NCBI GenBank assembly: GCA_964487895.1
Contig: CAZASM010000013.1
Coordinates: forward strand, 1 to 28,077
Length of the DNA stretch: 28,077 bases
Reading direction: 5' to 3'
Source of the DNA: CAYYYA01 sp964487895
GTDB taxonomy: Bacteria > Patescibacteriota > Patescibacteriia > UBA1558 > 2-01-FULL-52-15
Shown: piece by piece, positions 7,935 to 14,090 of the stretch
How the letters are laid out: each line of letters opens with the position of its first letter
How positions within the stretch are numbered: the stretch's first letter is position 1
Position numbers and translations under genes: made by a program
The notes under the pieces: generated by a model
The model's database searches: none
What the model was told of the DNA's origin: nothing
The model's input: the letters and a program-made list of their open reading frames with translations, nothing else

Positions 7935-7963
7935 ACTGTATATAGTCTGTGATAGTTTGTCAA
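7935..7963 (-). promoter_or_regulatory. Promoter of the 138-codon ORF
   Basis: TTGACA on the minus strand (7958-7963), 17-nt spacer, TACAGT (7935-7940); TATACA at 7937-7942 is an alternative with shorter spacing. It is closely similar to the promoter at 9128-9156. Confidence 0.65.
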
Positions 7964-7966
7964 TTG

Positions 7967-8001
7967 AAAAAAAACAGCCCCGAACCGTCACGGTTCGGGG
8001 C
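7967..8001 (-). terminator. Strong rho-independent terminator of the PRPP synthetase gene
   Basis: GCCCCGAACCG (7977-7987) and CGGTTCGGGGC (7991-8001) form a perfect 11-bp GC-rich stem with a 3-nt loop. On the minus strand the U-tract is at 7967-7974. It abuts the -35 of the next promoter. Confidence 0.95.
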
Positions 8002-8008
8002 CTAAGTC

Positions 8009-9079
8009 TTAGTCTTCCAGACTTTCGAGGAGATTTACCAGCTGTCCAGCCAGTACTGGTGCCATACTGACTACAGTGAGTTCGCCACCAGTGGATCCTT
8101 CGTAGTCAGTTCTGGTCCAGTCACCACGACGCCTCGTATTGCCGGCGAAGACCTGTCTGAAGGGCGGTTTTTCACCGTACGGGAACAAGGTGTCGCGCCA
8201 ACCGTCACTTAAGACAGGGTGTGTGGAAACCAGATAGACACTGTGAGCTCCGTGCTCTTGCAGCTTCCAGCCTTGAGTAGCAGCCGTGCCACCAGAATCA
8301 ATTTCATCATCGCGGATGACGACATGTTTGCCAGTCACCAGTCTGATGTCACAAGACAGTGGAATCTTGGGATGGAACCTTTCCATGAGCTCAAGCTGAA
8401 ACTTTTTCGGATCAGCTGAAAAGACCAGACGTCCGTTGATCCTCTCCTTGGGCTGAGCCACAACAGGGACGTTGAGCTTCTCGGCCATGGCAATAGCTCG
8501 TGCTACTGAGCCACGATCGGGTGAGAACAGCAGGACGTTTTCCAGCTCGCAGCTGAGAAGAAGAGGTCTGATAGCATCGACGAAAAGTCCTGTTGGGTCA
8601 GCGATTGACAGTGCGAGACCGATTTCGCGGCAGTAGGCTGCGGTTTTTTCGACGTTGTGGGGTTCGCAGAGGATCAAGTGGTCAGCGCCCCAGTGTTTCA
8701 GGTCTTGGAGGAACATGTAGAGACGCCTGATCTCTTGTGGCTTTTTTTCGGCTTCTTGCCGACGGTAACGTAGGAAGCTCATGACCACGATCACACGCTT
8801 GGCGCCATACTGCTGACGACAAGCCCAAACCATACCTCGCAGCTGCAGTTCGGTCTTGTCATCTGCGGGGCTGGTGAAAATGATCACAGTCTTGCCTTCG
8901 ATGGTTTCGAAGTCGTTGAGACGGAAACCAGGCTCGCCATCACGCCAGGTGCTATGGGTGACATGGGTGTACTTCAGACGGTTGTAGCCGAGACGTTGCT
9001 TGACGAGCTCTAGAATCATATCGTCAAGCACGTGATTGGAAGTGCCTCCATAGACACGGATTTGATCTTGATTGAGCAC
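8009..9079 (-). CDS. prs: Ribose-phosphate pyrophosphokinase (divergent PRPP synthetase)
   Basis: 356 residues, longer than the usual 310-320. It makes PRPP from ribose 5-phosphate and ATP for nucleotide and nucleotide-sugar synthesis. Motifs: WRDGEP (45-50, normally FSDGE), the catalytic-loop-like RYRRQE (104-109, normally PYARQD), PDRGSVARA (187-195), the PRPP-binding loop DDEIDSGGT (257-265), and STHPVLS (285-291). The segment between 295 and 335 (TLFPYGEKPPFRQVFAGNTRRRGDW) carries extra residues compared with bacterial enzymes. The start is GTG at 9079, chosen because AAGGAGG lies 5 nt upstream. The gene is monocistronic, with its own promoter and terminator. It is clearly a PRPP synthetase by motif, but the altered flexible loop leaves its kinetics or substrate open. 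Confidence 0.88.
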   Translation of the reverse strand: MLNQDQIRVYGGTSNHVLDDMILELVKQRLGYNRLKYTHVTHSTWRDGEPGFRLNDFETIEGKTVIIFTSPADDKTELQLRGMVWACRQQYGAKRVIVVMSFLRYRRQEAEKKPQEIRRLYMFLQDLKHWGADHLILCEPHNVEKTAAYCREIGLALSIADPTGLFVDAIRPLLLSCELENVLLFSPDRGSVARAIAMAEKLNVPVVAQPKERINGRLVFSADPKKFQLELMERFHPKIPLSCDIRLVTGKHVVIRDDEIDSGGTAATQGWKLQEHGAHSVYLVSTHPVLSDGWRDTLFPYGEKPPFRQVFAGNTRRRGDWTRTDYEGSTGGELTVVSMAPVLAGQLVNLLESLED

Positions 9080-9084
9080 GATAA

Positions 9085-9091
9085 CCTCCTT
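9085..9091 (-). promoter_or_regulatory. Strong Shine-Dalgarno fixing the GTG start of the PRPP synthetase
   Basis: AAGGAGG on the minus strand, 5 nt before GTG (9077-9079). Most other genes in the window lack a recognisable site. A GCGTT/AACGC hairpin lies upstream in the leader near 9113-9126. Confidence 0.85.
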
Positions 9092-9127
9092 GAAGGAAGG
9101 AAGAAAAAAAGAGCGTTTCGTAACGCC

Positions 9128-9156
9128 ACTTTATAAACTCTGAGGTAGTTTGTCAA
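9128..9156 (-). promoter_or_regulatory. Promoter of the PRPP synthetase gene
   Basis: TTGACA on the minus strand (9151-9156), 17-nt spacer, TAAAGT (9128-9133). It begins ten bases after the terminator of the preceding gene. It shares the core TTGACAAACTA and further bases downstream with the promoter at 7935-7963. Confidence 0.75.
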
Positions 9157-9165
9157 ACCAAGTTA

Positions 9166-9196
9166 AAAGGGAGCTGTTATGATAACAGCTCCCTTT
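9166..9196 (-). terminator. Terminator of the 67-residue membrane protein gene
   Basis: AAAGGGAGCTGTTAT (9166-9180) and its exact complement (9182-9196) form a 15-bp inverted repeat centred on one base. On the minus strand it ends in CCCTTTTAA, a short U-tract. Confidence 0.85.
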
Positions 9197-9217
9197 CGGT
9201 CCGACAGTGTCGATAGG

Positions 9218-9421
9218 TCAGGTGAAGAAATGACCGATCTGAGTGACCAGCCAGACTCCTCCAAAGAACCCCGCGCCCAGACAGACCCCGAACCCAAACA
9301 TGAAGGCGACAAATTCCATGGGGTCGGGACACATGGGGATTGGAGCTTTGGACAGGAAAAGTAGAACCAGAACAGCGGCCAGCACAGCTCCAACACCTAT
9401 CGCCAAAAGCGTGAATTCCAC
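9218..9421 (-). CDS. Small two-helix membrane protein
   Basis: 67 residues with two hydrophobic helices (about 4-24 and 36-62) joined by a short loop APIPMCPDPM. The second helix is glycine-rich (FGFGVCLGAGFFGG), compatible with helix packing or oligomerisation. I do not recognise a family. The start is GTG at 9421, supported by AGGAGG 5 nt upstream. The gene has its own TTGACA promoter and terminator, so despite its size it is a complete transcription unit. Overlapping ORFs on both strands here are its shadows. It lies directly upstream of the PRPP synthetase and shares its initiation style. The gene call is good; the function is unknown. Confidence 0.78.
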   Translation of the reverse strand: MEFTLLAIGVGAVLAAVLVLLFLSKAPIPMCPDPMEFVAFMFGFGVCLGAGFFGGVWLVTQIGHFFT

Positions 9422-9426
9422 GTTAG

Positions 9427-9432
9427 CCTCCT
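9427..9432 (-). promoter_or_regulatory. Shine-Dalgarno fixing the GTG start of the small membrane protein
   Basis: AGGAGG on the minus strand, 5 nt before GTG (9419-9421), the same spacing as for the PRPP synthetase. Confidence 0.8.
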
Positions 9433-9473
9433 AGTAAAAGGACGGAATAGCTAAAAACCAGCGCAATTTTGTT

Positions 9474-9524
9474 ATATTAACATATTTAGTAATATTTGTC
9501 AACCCCATTAGACATTATTGTCAA
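9474..9524 (-). promoter_or_regulatory. Promoter of the small membrane protein with tandem GGTTGACAA boxes
   Basis: On the minus strand TTGACA (9497-9502), 17-nt spacer, TAATAT (9474-9479). A second TTGACA in an identical 9-base context (GGTTGACAA) lies 22 bp upstream at 9519-9524. TTGACC lies at 9528-9533. Confidence 0.65.
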
Positions 9525-9540
9525 CCGGGTCAATGGTAAT

Positions 9541-9565
9541 AAAAAACAGCCTGTATTACGGCTGT
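9541..9565 (-). terminator. Terminator of the EamA transporter gene
   Basis: ACAGCC (9546-9551) and GGCTGT (9560-9565) form a stem with an 8-nt loop. On the minus strand it is followed by six U (9541-9546). It lies 21 nt after the stop codon at 9587. Confidence 0.8.
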
Positions 9566-9586
9566 CTAAGAAAAGTGTCTCAATTT

Positions 9587-10009
9587 TTATTTCAGCGTCA
9601 TCAATATCGCTCCACCGGTAATCATTAGAGCGCCAATTGCCGAATACCAGCTGAGTTTTTCTCCTAAGAATAGGGTGGCTAAGATTAAAACAAAAACCAC
9701 ACTGAGACGATCAAGGGCCGCGACACTCGATGCTGGACCTTGTTTGAGCGCGTAGAAATAAAATAACCACGAGGTAGCTCCTGCGACACCGGCGAGGACT
9801 ATGTAGAGCCAGGCTTTAGAATTGATTGTACTGACCTGTTGAAATTTATTCAGTGTGAGAGAAACAAGAATCAAAAATAAGGCCATGACAATTGATCTCA
9901 CGGTCGTGGCTAAGGTTGAATCAATATTTTTAATACCCAATTTGCCGAAAATAGCCACTGCAGCAGCAGAGATAGCAGAGAGTAGAGCATAGATAATCCA
10001 GAGAGACAT
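9587..10009 (-). CDS. Half-size EamA/DMT-family transporter
   Basis: 140 residues from the ATG at 10009. The frame is open further upstream, but that extension (HISNSSRILYHKS...) is not transporter-like and would overlap the divergent promoter. The protein is one EamA repeat of about five hydrophobic helices: 4-23, 33-52, 66-84, 90-112 and 118-138. It has the typical start SAISAAAVAIFGKLGIKNID and the conserved end AALDRLSVVFVLILATLFLGEKLSWYSAIGALMITGGAILM. Full-length DMT transporters have two such repeats, so this one must work as a dimer. The substrate cannot be predicted. Heptad repeats fill the 40 bp upstream of the ATG. Confidence 0.9.
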   Translation of the reverse strand: MSLWIIYALLSAISAAAVAIFGKLGIKNIDSTLATTVRSIVMALFLILVSLTLNKFQQVSTINSKAWLYIVLAGVAGATSWLFYFYALKQGPASSVAALDRLSVVFVLILATLFLGEKLSWYSAIGALMITGGAILMTLK

Positions 10010-10013
10010 GGGG

Positions 10014-10048
10014 AAAGTATAACGTATAATGTAGAAAGTATAAAGTTC
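10014..10048. repeat. Five degenerate 7-bp repeats upstream of the EamA gene
   Basis: On the plus strand the heptads are AAAGTAT, AACGTAT, AATGTAG, AAAGTAT and AAAGTTC, starting 5 bp from the EamA start codon. The first and fourth are identical, and they match the AAAGTA core of the repeats after dnaX. On the minus strand the same bases supply TATAC-type -10 candidates. Confidence 0.65.
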
Positions 10049-10085
10049 AACCTTAACCCTGATGCTGACGAGCTTGCCAGATTTG

Positions 10086-10094
10086 TGGTATAAT
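10086..10094 (+). promoter_or_regulatory. Extended -10 promoter of the cohesin-domain protein
   Basis: TGGTATAAT (TG at 10086-10087, TATAAT at 10089-10094) with only a weak -35 (CTGACG, 18-nt spacer). The 13-base core GTGGTATAATATT is identical to that before the M23 gene at 25413. An ATTGCT...AGCAAT hairpin (10106-10127) lies in the leader. Confidence 0.7.
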
Positions 10095-10135
10095 ATTCTT
10101 GAACTATTGCTGATGTGTGTTAGCAATGTACTACC

Positions 10136-11905
10136 GTGACACAAACAAAAATCAAACAAAATAATATTTTAAATCGATTGATAGTTGTAGCGATTGTTTT
10201 TGTCGCTATTTTATTGTTCCCGCGAGTTAGTTCTGCTGCTTCGCTCTATATTAGCCCGTCGACTGGTAAGATCAGCCCTAACGGTAATATTACTGTTGGC
10301 GTCTATGTTAATAGTGAGGGTCGTTCTATTAATAACGCAGAAGGTACTATTAGTTTCCCCGCTGATACTGTAGAAGTTATTTCTCTCAATCGTGCTGGCT
10401 CAATATTTTCTATTTGGGTTGAGGAACCAAATTTTTCTAATGATTCTGGTCGAATATCTTTTAATGGTGGTTTACCAACACCTGGTTACACTGGTACTGG
10501 CGGTAAAATTTTCACGGTTACCTTCCACGCGAAGAAATCGGGTTCAGCACTATTATCATTTTTGGCAGCGTCAGTATTGGCCAATGATGGCTTGGGTACC
10601 AACGTTCTCAGTGGTACAGGTACAGGCAGTTATACCATTGAAGCAACTAAAACTCCTGAACCAACTCCGACACCAACACCAATCCCAGCTCCAAAACCTG
10701 ACACACCTCCAGTAGAGACACCTCCAACTACCGTTGGCGCACCTAAGGCTCCTTTAGTCACGTCAGCTTCACATCCTGATCAGAATGTCTGGTACGCCAA
10801 AGGTACTGGTGATTTCGGGTGGTCATTGCCGAAAGGAGTGACTGCGGCACGCACAAAGATTAATCAGGAGGAAAATTTTGTTCCAACGGTTACCTATTCA
10901 CCTGCGATTAGCAGTAAGACAGTGCCTGGAATAGATGATGGTATTTGGTATTTCCATGTTCAACTGAAGAATGCTGCTGGTTGGGGCGGAATAAGTCATT
11001 ATCGTTTGCAAGTTGATACTACAGCGCCAAAAGCTTTCCAAATGGTGGTACGAGATGGCATCTCTAGTGCTAATAATCGACCGCAGTTAGCTTTCGTAGC
11101 TGAGGATGAGACATCTGGCATTGATCATTACGATGTTGTGATTGATCAAGGTCAGCCGGTGACTGTGTACGAGAGTCTTTATACTCCTGAAGCTCTAGCT
11201 AGTGGTAAGCATACTATTAGTGTTACTGCTTATGATCGCGCTGGTAATAGTACTGTAGCTGTGCAAGAAGTTACTATCTTATTCGTCCCAAGCCCTGTCA
11301 TTACTAGCTATACTCGTGATGTCGAGTCGGGAAATAAGATTGAAGTTCTAGGAACTGCCTTGGCAAACTCTACTGTCAAAGTTTATATCCAACGTAACGG
11401 CGCAACTGTTATTTCTCGCGAAGTCCAAAGTGATGCTACTGGTAATTGGTCGATGACTGATAAAGCTCCAGAAGATCGAGGGTCCTATGAACTGTGGGCA
11501 GAAGTTATTGACACTTCTGGCATGAAGAGTGAACCGTCTGATAGATTAGCACTCAATGTTACTTTGCCAATCTTTGTCCGTATTGGTCAGTTGGCAGTAG
11601 ATTATCTGACAACGGTCGTCACCCTAATTTTCTTAGTTATTATTTTGATTTTCGCTCTGATTTATTCTATTCGTCGCTTCTGGCTTTGGAATCGACGTAG
11701 CTTCAAAGACGTGCGTTATATCGAACAAACTGTTGAAGCAGCCTTCAAAGCTCTGAGTAATAAAGTCAATCAGCAGATTGAATATCTGGATGGCAAGCCA
11801 GGTTTGTCGAAAGAGGAGCTTCGTGTCCGCGATCGTTTACAGCAAGCTCTAGATATTTCCGAAAGTTTCATCAATAAACGAGTACGGAAAATAGGGAAGA
11901 AATAA
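10136..11905 (+). CDS. Cohesin-domain surface protein with C-terminal membrane anchor
   Basis: 589 residues from a GTG start. Residues 13-35 are a signal peptide ending VSSAA. Residues 36-168 are a cohesin-like beta sandwich (SLYISPSTGKISPNGNITVG...YTGTGGKIFTVTFHA...). A Pro/Thr linker follows (172-198, TPEPTPTPTPIP). Next come two or three Ig-like modules: 205-295 with VWYAKGTGDFGWSLP, 300-383 with DDGIWYFHVQLKN-type and TAYDRAGNS motifs, and 386-475. A transmembrane helix is at about 490-514. A basic cytoplasmic tail of about 75 residues is helical. The protein should sit at the cell surface. Similar cohesin-plus-anchor proteins are common in CPR genomes and need not relate to cellulosomes; no dockerin is seen here. 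No Shine-Dalgarno precedes the GTG. It has its own promoter and terminator. Confidence 0.9.
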   Translation: MTQTKIKQNNILNRLIVVAIVFVAILLFPRVSSAASLYISPSTGKISPNGNITVGVYVNSEGRSINNAEGTISFPADTVEVISLNRAGSIFSIWVEEPNFSNDSGRISFNGGLPTPGYTGTGGKIFTVTFHAKKSGSALLSFLAASVLANDGLGTNVLSGTGTGSYTIEATKTPEPTPTPTPIPAPKPDTPPVETPPTTVGAPKAPLVTSASHPDQNVWYAKGTGDFGWSLPKGVTAARTKINQEENFVPTVTYSPAISSKTVPGIDDGIWYFHVQLKNAAGWGGISHYRLQVDTTAPKAFQMVVRDGISSANNRPQLAFVAEDETSGIDHYDVVIDQGQPVTVYESLYTPEALASGKHTISVTAYDRAGNSTVAVQEVTILFVPSPVITSYTRDVESGNKIEVLGTALANSTVKVYIQRNGATVISREVQSDATGNWSMTDKAPEDRGSYELWAEVIDTSGMKSEPSDRLALNVTLPIFVRIGQLAVDYLTTVVTLIFLVIILIFALIYSIRRFWLWNRRSFKDVRYIEQTVEAAFKALSNKVNQQIEYLDGKPGLSKEELRVRDRLQQALDISESFINKRVRKIGKK

Positions 11906-11917
11906 ATTTAATAAAAA

Positions 11918-11943
11918 CTACTCATAAAATTGAGTAGCTTTTA
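11918..11943 (+). terminator. Terminator of the cohesin-domain protein gene
   Basis: CTACTCA (11918-11924) and TGAGTAG (11931-11937) with a 6-nt loop, preceded by A-run and followed by CTTTTATT. Confidence 0.8.
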
Positions 11944-11952
11944 TTATTTGTA

Positions 11953-11981
11953 TTGACTTTTAGTAGATAAAATAGTATCTT
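11953..11981 (+). promoter_or_regulatory. Promoter of tRNA-Gln
   Basis: TTGACT (11953-11958), 17-nt spacer, TATCTT (11976-11981). The predicted start near 11988 gives a 15-nt 5' precursor before the tRNA. Confidence 0.65.
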
Positions 11982-12002
11982 TATTCAGCATTTATTATTT
12001 AT

Positions 12003-12076
12003 TCGGGGATCGTCTAATGGTAGGACGACAGGTTCTGGTCCTGTTAATTGGGGTTCGAGTCCCTATCCCCGAGCCA
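12003..12076 (+). tRNA. tRNA-Gln (anticodon CTG), CCA encoded
   Basis: The acceptor arms TCGGGGA (12003-12009) and TCCCCGA pair fully. The D-arm is GTCTAATGGTAGGAC. The anticodon stem ACAGG/CCTGT encloses TTCTGGT, with anticodon CTG reading CAG. The T-arm contains GGTTCGAGTCC. The discriminator G and CCA are encoded at 12073-12076. If this bacterium lacks GlnRS, as many CPR do, this tRNA would be charged by GluRS (a gltX gene lies at 23964) and amidated by GatCAB. Neither point can be seen here. A CCGGCC/GGCTGG hairpin follows directly. Confidence 0.95.
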
Positions 12077-12091
12077 CCGGCCAGAGGCTGG
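12077..12091 (+). other. Hairpin immediately after tRNA-Gln
   Basis: CCGGCC, AGA loop, GGCTGG: six pairs including one G-U wobble when read as plus-strand RNA. No U-tract follows directly; a T-run occurs at 12118-12123. It shares the core GCCAGAGGCTG with the terminator at 7548-7576. It may be a 3'-end processing or termination element. Confidence 0.4.
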
Positions 12092-12121
12092 TAAGTATAG
12101 AAGAAGCTGAAGGGCTGTTTT

Positions 12122-12352
12122 TTATTTCTTTAAGGAGCTATTTTGTTGCGGTCTATATTCAACCTTCCAGGTCAGTCCTGGCTTGACGCCAGCAATAGCT
12201 GGTAGTAGATGATTGAGAAGTTGTTCCGCCGTCATTCGAAATTTATTACCCTTGGCAGAAATTTTAACCCAACCGTCTGCATCACGAAAATATTTTTCAG
12301 TAAATCTTTTTGTGCCCATTGTTATCAAGTAACTATCATTGGTTAATTTCAT
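12122..12352 (-). CDS. Hypothetical small protein
   Basis: 76 residues from the ATG at 12352, or 65 from the internal ATG at 12319 (MGTKRFTEKYFRDADGW), which looks more like a natural N-terminus. It is basic and mixed in composition, with no membrane segment or signal peptide. The core EKYFRDADGWVKISAKGNKFRMTAEQLLNHLLPAIAG looks like a small folded unit, a beta hairpin followed by a helix. It follows the YdeI-like gene by 34 nt on the same strand, so cotranscription is plausible. I do not recognise a named family. The amino-acid composition is that of a real gene, but the start is uncertain. Confidence 0.6.
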   Translation of the reverse strand: MKLTNDSYLITMGTKRFTEKYFRDADGWVKISAKGNKFRMTAEQLLNHLLPAIAGVKPGLTWKVEYRPQQNSSLKK

Positions 12353-12386
12353 ATTTTAAGATTAGATAAAGATAATTTTTGGAGTC

Positions 12387-12638
12387 TTACCGATGTGGAC
12401 ACCCAGCCCAACAACAAGGCCGACGCATTCCTCCTTTGAGTTTGGACAGAGCTTTTTGAATTCGAATATTTCTAGTCTCGGCCAGTTTGCCGGACGTGAC
12501 CCAACAAATCCACTCGTTGCGAGCAAGAGGGGTAATGTCATCCCAAACTGCTTGCGCTTGGGCGGAGGTAGCTAGAGATTGACGTAAATCGGCAGGCATT
12601 TTGTGAACAGGACTGGTCGATATTTTTTTTCTTTGCAT
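12387..12638 (-). CDS. YdeI/OmpD-associated family protein
   Basis: 83 residues of the OmdA/YdeI C-terminal type (bacteriocin-protection, YdeI or OmpD-associated). The diagnostic features are VHKMPADLRQSLATSAQAQAVWDDITPLARNEWICWVTSGKLAETRNIRIQKALSKLKGG, the ARNEWICWV core at about 40-48, and the end RRPCCWAGCPHR with three cysteines. Proteins of this family often end with the same CCWPGCPHR motif. Its molecular role is not established. No Shine-Dalgarno precedes the ATG at 12638. An extended -10 TGATACTAT ends 6 nt before the ATG, so the transcript should be leaderless. Confidence 0.85.
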   Translation of the reverse strand: MQRKKISTSPVHKMPADLRQSLATSAQAQAVWDDITPLARNEWICWVTSGKLAETRNIRIQKALSKLKGGMRRPCCWAGCPHR

Positions 12639-12644
12639 GGTGTT

Positions 12645-12653
12645 ATAGTATCA
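12645..12653 (-). promoter_or_regulatory. Extended -10 promoter of the YdeI-like gene, leaderless
   Basis: On the minus strand TGATACTAT, with TACTAT at 12645-12650. Seven bases downstream is the A of the ATG itself (12638). No convincing -35. Confidence 0.45.
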
Positions 12654-12728
12654 AACTTTTAGTAGTAAAACTATGACATTAATACTAAGTAGGAAGTTTT
12701 GTATTAGAGTAGCGTTTTATTTGTCCAC

Positions 12729-12757
12729 TTGAATAAGTCTTCTGTCCTCGGTATAAT
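12729..12757 (+). promoter_or_regulatory. Promoter of the M23 peptidase gene with almost no leader
   Basis: TTGAAT (12729-12734), 17-nt spacer, TATAAT (12752-12757). The predicted start at about 12764 leaves about 6 nt before the ATG at 12770, too little for a Shine-Dalgarno. Confidence 0.8.
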
Positions 12758-12769
12758 ACATAGTACCGT

Positions 12770-14011
12770 ATGAATACCTTGTATTCCTCAGGAAAAGTAC
12801 GCATAATAGCGCTTCTGATATTGCTAGCGGCAATAACAGGGGCTTTTTTTATTTCAGGAAGATTGAGTTTCAACCAAACAAGTCGTGGAGACATCGCCGG
12901 TACTTCTGAGGCTCAAGCACAAGATAAAAAAGAGCTACCAACGCAGACAATTAGTATCGCTGATGGAGACACCTTCAGTACCTTGATGACCGATAATAAT
13001 GTCACCGCTACAGATTCACAAGGCATTTTGGAAGCCAGTAAGGATAAGTATGATCTAACGACAGTTCGTGCTGGCAAAAAAATTGACCTTTATCACGATG
13101 AGGCTGGAATATTACAACGATTAGTTTACCAGATTAATACCGAAGAATACTTCGAAGCATTGAAGGTCGATGGCGTCTGGACTGCGCAAAAGATTAAGAT
13201 TGCCTACGAGGTAAAAATTGAAACAGTTAAAGGCAAAGTCAATGAAATATTATATACCTCAGCGCTAGAACAGGGGATAGACGAATTATTAGTTTTGGAC
13301 ATTGCTGATTTGTTTCAGTGGCAGGTTGATTTTGCTCTGGATATTCGCAATGGAGATAGCTATAAGGTTATCTATGAAGCCCGTTATCTCGATGGTCAGT
13401 ACGTCATGCCAGGTAAAATCATCGCCGCAGAATTCATTAATCAAGGCCAAAGTTATTTCGCCTATAATTTCACTGACGCAGCTGGCGACGAGGCCTACTA
13501 TGACCAAGACGGTAATTCGACTGAGAAAATGTTTTTGAAAGCTCCAGTATCGTTCCGTTATATTTCCTCCGGCTTCACCACGGGTAAACGTTACGTCAGT
13601 GCCTTTAACGTCTCCACAGGTCATCGGGCTATTGATTATGCTGCCTCTTCTGGTACGCCTATTCGCGCCACTGCTGATGGTACCGTCGTCTCGGCCGGCT
13701 GGAGTAAAGCAGGGTATGGTAATTTGATCAGTATACGGCATAACTCAACCTATTCCACCAATTACGCTCATTTATCTAAGTTTGCAGTTAAGTCAGGTCA
13801 GAAAGTAAAACAAGGGCAAACAATTGGGTATGTCGGTTCAACTGGATTTTCCACTGGTCCACATTTACATTATGAAATGGTGAAAAACGGTACCAAGATA
13901 AATCCACAACACGAGGTTTTGCCACCAGGAAAAGCTTTGACTGCTGATAGTAAGGAGGTATTTCAGAAAGTGGTGGAGGAGTATAGGAAGAAGTTGCAGG
14001 ATATTAATTAA
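12770..14011 (+). CDS. M23 family cell-wall peptidase, membrane-anchored
   Basis: 413 residues. An N-terminal hydrophobic segment (11-29) acts as signal anchor. Residues 58-110 form a LysM/OapA-like region (TISIADGDTFSTLMTDNNV...VRAGKKIDLY). A middle domain of the MepM type runs from 115 to 258. The M23 (LytM) domain is at about 265-380 with all metal ligands and catalytic residues: H285 and D289 (HRAID), H334 (YAHLS) and H367 in PHLH. It should cut peptide cross-links in peptidoglycan outside the cytoplasmic membrane. The gene ends in a terminator whose right arm is the start of the next promoter. A second, unrelated M23 protein with a coiled coil lies at 25413, so the two probably have different regulators or septal roles. 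Confidence 0.94.
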   Translation: MNTLYSSGKVRIIALLILLAAITGAFFISGRLSFNQTSRGDIAGTSEAQAQDKKELPTQTISIADGDTFSTLMTDNNVTATDSQGILEASKDKYDLTTVRAGKKIDLYHDEAGILQRLVYQINTEEYFEALKVDGVWTAQKIKIAYEVKIETVKGKVNEILYTSALEQGIDELLVLDIADLFQWQVDFALDIRNGDSYKVIYEARYLDGQYVMPGKIIAAEFINQGQSYFAYNFTDAAGDEAYYDQDGNSTEKMFLKAPVSFRYISSGFTTGKRYVSAFNVSTGHRAIDYAASSGTPIRATADGTVVSAGWSKAGYGNLISIRHNSTYSTNYAHLSKFAVKSGQKVKQGQTIGYVGSTGFSTGPHLHYEMVKNGTKINPQHEVLPPGKALTADSKEVFQKVVEEYRKKLQDIN

Positions 14012-14028
14012 GAAGCTGATTGAAGTTT

Positions 14029-14061
14029 AAAAATCAACTTGGTGATTAGAGTTGATTTTTT
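14029..14061 (+). terminator. Terminator of the M23 gene, overlapping the next promoter
   Basis: AAAAATCAAC (14029-14038) and GTTGATTTTT (14051-14060) with a 12-nt loop and a T-run. The right arm contains TTGATT, the -35 of the SET gene promoter. Confidence 0.8.
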
Positions 14062-14080
14062 CATATCTTTATGGCATAAT
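14052..14080 (+). promoter_or_regulatory. Promoter of the SET-domain gene inside the terminator arm
   Basis: TTGATT (14052-14057), 17-nt spacer ending TGG, CATAAT (14075-14080). The predicted start near 14087 is only a few bases before the ATG at 14091. Confidence 0.65.
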
Positions 14081-14090
14081 GATGACCTTT

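Noticed and set aside
9163..9434. Several overlapping ORFs on both strands around the 67-residue gene
   Set aside because: Only the frame 9218-9421 has a strong Shine-Dalgarno, promoter, terminator and a coherent two-helix pattern.
12003..12091. tRNA-Gln as a possible integration site of a mobile element
   Set aside because: No integrase, no duplicated tRNA 3' end seen in the window.
13289..13741. 150-codon minus-strand ORF opposite the M23 gene
   Set aside because: Antisense to conserved catalytic-domain codons, no protein-like pattern.
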